A DNA stretch of 64,000 nucleotides from Cladophialophora immunda. Lineage: Eukaryota; Ascomycota; Eurotiomycetes; Chaetothyriales; Herpotrichiellaceae. This document shows positions 63,375 to 64,000 of this stretch, piece by piece. The stretch is from the NCBI RefSeq assembly GCF_000835495.1, contig NW_015622547.1, forward strand, positions 868,001 through 932,000, in the 5' to 3' direction. The position numbers and the translations under genes were made by a program. The first letter of the stretch is position 1; the number at the start of each line of letters is the position of its first letter. The notes beneath the pieces were generated by a model. The model saw only the letters and a list, made by a program, of their open reading frames with translations. It searched no databases and was not told the DNA's origin.

Positions 63375-64000
63375 ATGGCGTCCTCCACCACCATGCCTCC
63401 TCCTCCCACTCCTTTTGCTCATCGCCGTACTCCTCGACTCATCACCAAGGGTCTTTCTGCGTCTTCTCCCACTTCGACAGAGTCATCAGCATGCATCTTG
63501 CATAAGATGTCCCTGTCCAAGGGCGCGACGTTCCACTACTCGTCCTCGCCGGCCACTGAGGATGACCCAGTGCTCAGCATCCCTCACCTGACTCGTCGCT
63601 CTCCGACATGCTCCCAGTCGACTCTCACTAGCTGGCTCTCTGAAAAGGAAGACGTTGCTCAGTCCATCGCCGACTTCGAACACACCTTCTCTGGCGCCCG
63701 CGGCAGGAAGACATCCAGTCGTCGTCGCTCCACCCCACCGCTTGACCAACAAGTCTGGGTCCGCCGTGTCACGTTACCCTCTGACGAAGGGTTGGGTTCG
63801 TCGATCAGCCCCGCGAGTGACAAAGGTCTAGCCAAGTCATTCGAAAGAGCTTTGGATTTGTTGTCGAACAAGGACAGTGGTCTGGGCACTTCCATCAGTG
63901 ACTCAGCCGAGAAAGCCGTGGGAACCGCTGCCGAAGACGACGGTCTTGCACAAGCAATTCAAGGTTGGATTGCCCGCTGCATGTTGATGTGTGATGACAG
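63375..64000 (+). CDS. Uncharacterised fungal protein, partial (runs off the window)
   Basis: The frame is open from an ATG at 63375 to the window end (at least 208 codons, no stop). The N-terminus is low-complexity (MASSTTMPPPPTPFAHRRTPRL). Short conserved-looking blocks follow: HKMSLSKGATFHYSSSPATED, LTSWLSEKEDVAQSIADFEHTF, GRKTSSRRRSTPP, LPSDEGLGSSISPASDKGL, DSGLGTSISDSAEKA and the last visible helix LAQAIQGWIARCMLM. The repeated (S/D)(D/S)xGLGxSIS pattern suggests a fungal-conserved disordered protein, possibly phosphorylated. I do not recognise a function. Confidence 0.7.
   Translation, partial: MASSTTMPPPPTPFAHRRTPRLITKGLSASSPTSTESSACILHKMSLSKGATFHYSSSPATEDDPVLSIPHLTRRSPTCSQSTLTSWLSEKEDVAQSIADFEHTFSGARGRKTSSRRRSTPPLDQQVWVRRVTLPSDEGLGSSISPASDKGLAKSFERALDLLSNKDSGLGTSISDSAEKAVGTAAEDDGLAQAIQGWIARCMLMCDD

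Noticed and set aside
1..64000. tRNA, rRNA, CRISPR arrays or bacterial-type operons
   Set aside because: No cloverleaf with a GTTCRANNY arm, no rRNA-like stretch and no spaced direct repeats were found. GTTCGA words that do occur lie within coding exons.

Overview
The window is nuclear DNA of a filamentous ascomycete (Pezizomycotina). Genes are split by short GT-AG introns of mostly 50-100 bases with CTRAC-like branch sites. Coding regions are GC-rich with fungal codon use, and there are no operons. The products are typical of the group: a Vps5-type retromer nexin, a HAM1-like protein, a LaeA-like methyltransferase, GPI-anchored wall proteins and YAT-type permeases. The zinc-cluster-less regulator and the general gene content would fit Eurotiomycetes, perhaps Chaetothyriales, but that placement is a guess. 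I found no tRNA, rRNA, CRISPR array or intact transposon.

Layout. 0.8-3.5 kb: phosphoinositide phospholipase C. 3.5-7 kb: gene-poor. 7-14.7 kb: an IPA1/UBE3D-like HECT_2 protein, ATP synthase delta subunit, a long disordered protein and a tautomerase. 15.8-21.4 kb: a small membrane protein, Vps5, mitochondrial ribosomal protein bL31m and a GYP-repeat protein. 22.2-24.4 kb: amino-acid permease. 25.7-33.8 kb: a coiled-coil protein, then two large tandem genes, an ankyrin/ClpB-type AAA+ ATPase and a 1241-residue GTPase. The GTPase N-terminus resembles the stonustoxin-type (SNTX) MACPF-like, helical and thioredoxin-like module. 34.4-40 kb: a regulator-like protein without a zinc cluster and two divergent methyltransferases, which looks like a small accessory metabolic locus. 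40.5-50.7 kb: housekeeping genes (RRM protein, Mob1, malic enzyme, HAM1-like). 51.3-52.6 kb: a decayed PLP aminotransferase. 53.1-57.6 kb: a GPI-anchored DUF1254/DUF1214 protein and a choline/GABA-type permease. 58.5-61.1 kb: a duplicated-repeat stress-type protein and the mitochondrial tRNA threonylcarbamoyltransferase Qri7. 63.4 kb onward: a gene cut by the window edge.

The most interesting stretch is 26.9-33.8 kb. A disaggregase-like AAA+ ATPase with ankyrin-like repeats lies directly upstream of a very large SNTX/GTPase protein on the same strand. Both architectures are reminiscent of stress or innate-immunity machinery, and a functional link between them is my inference. Second are the methyltransferase/regulator locus (34.4-40 kb) and the aminotransferase pseudogene, whose PLP lysine position now reads glutamine. 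Exon boundaries given below were derived by hand from splice signals and reading-frame continuity.
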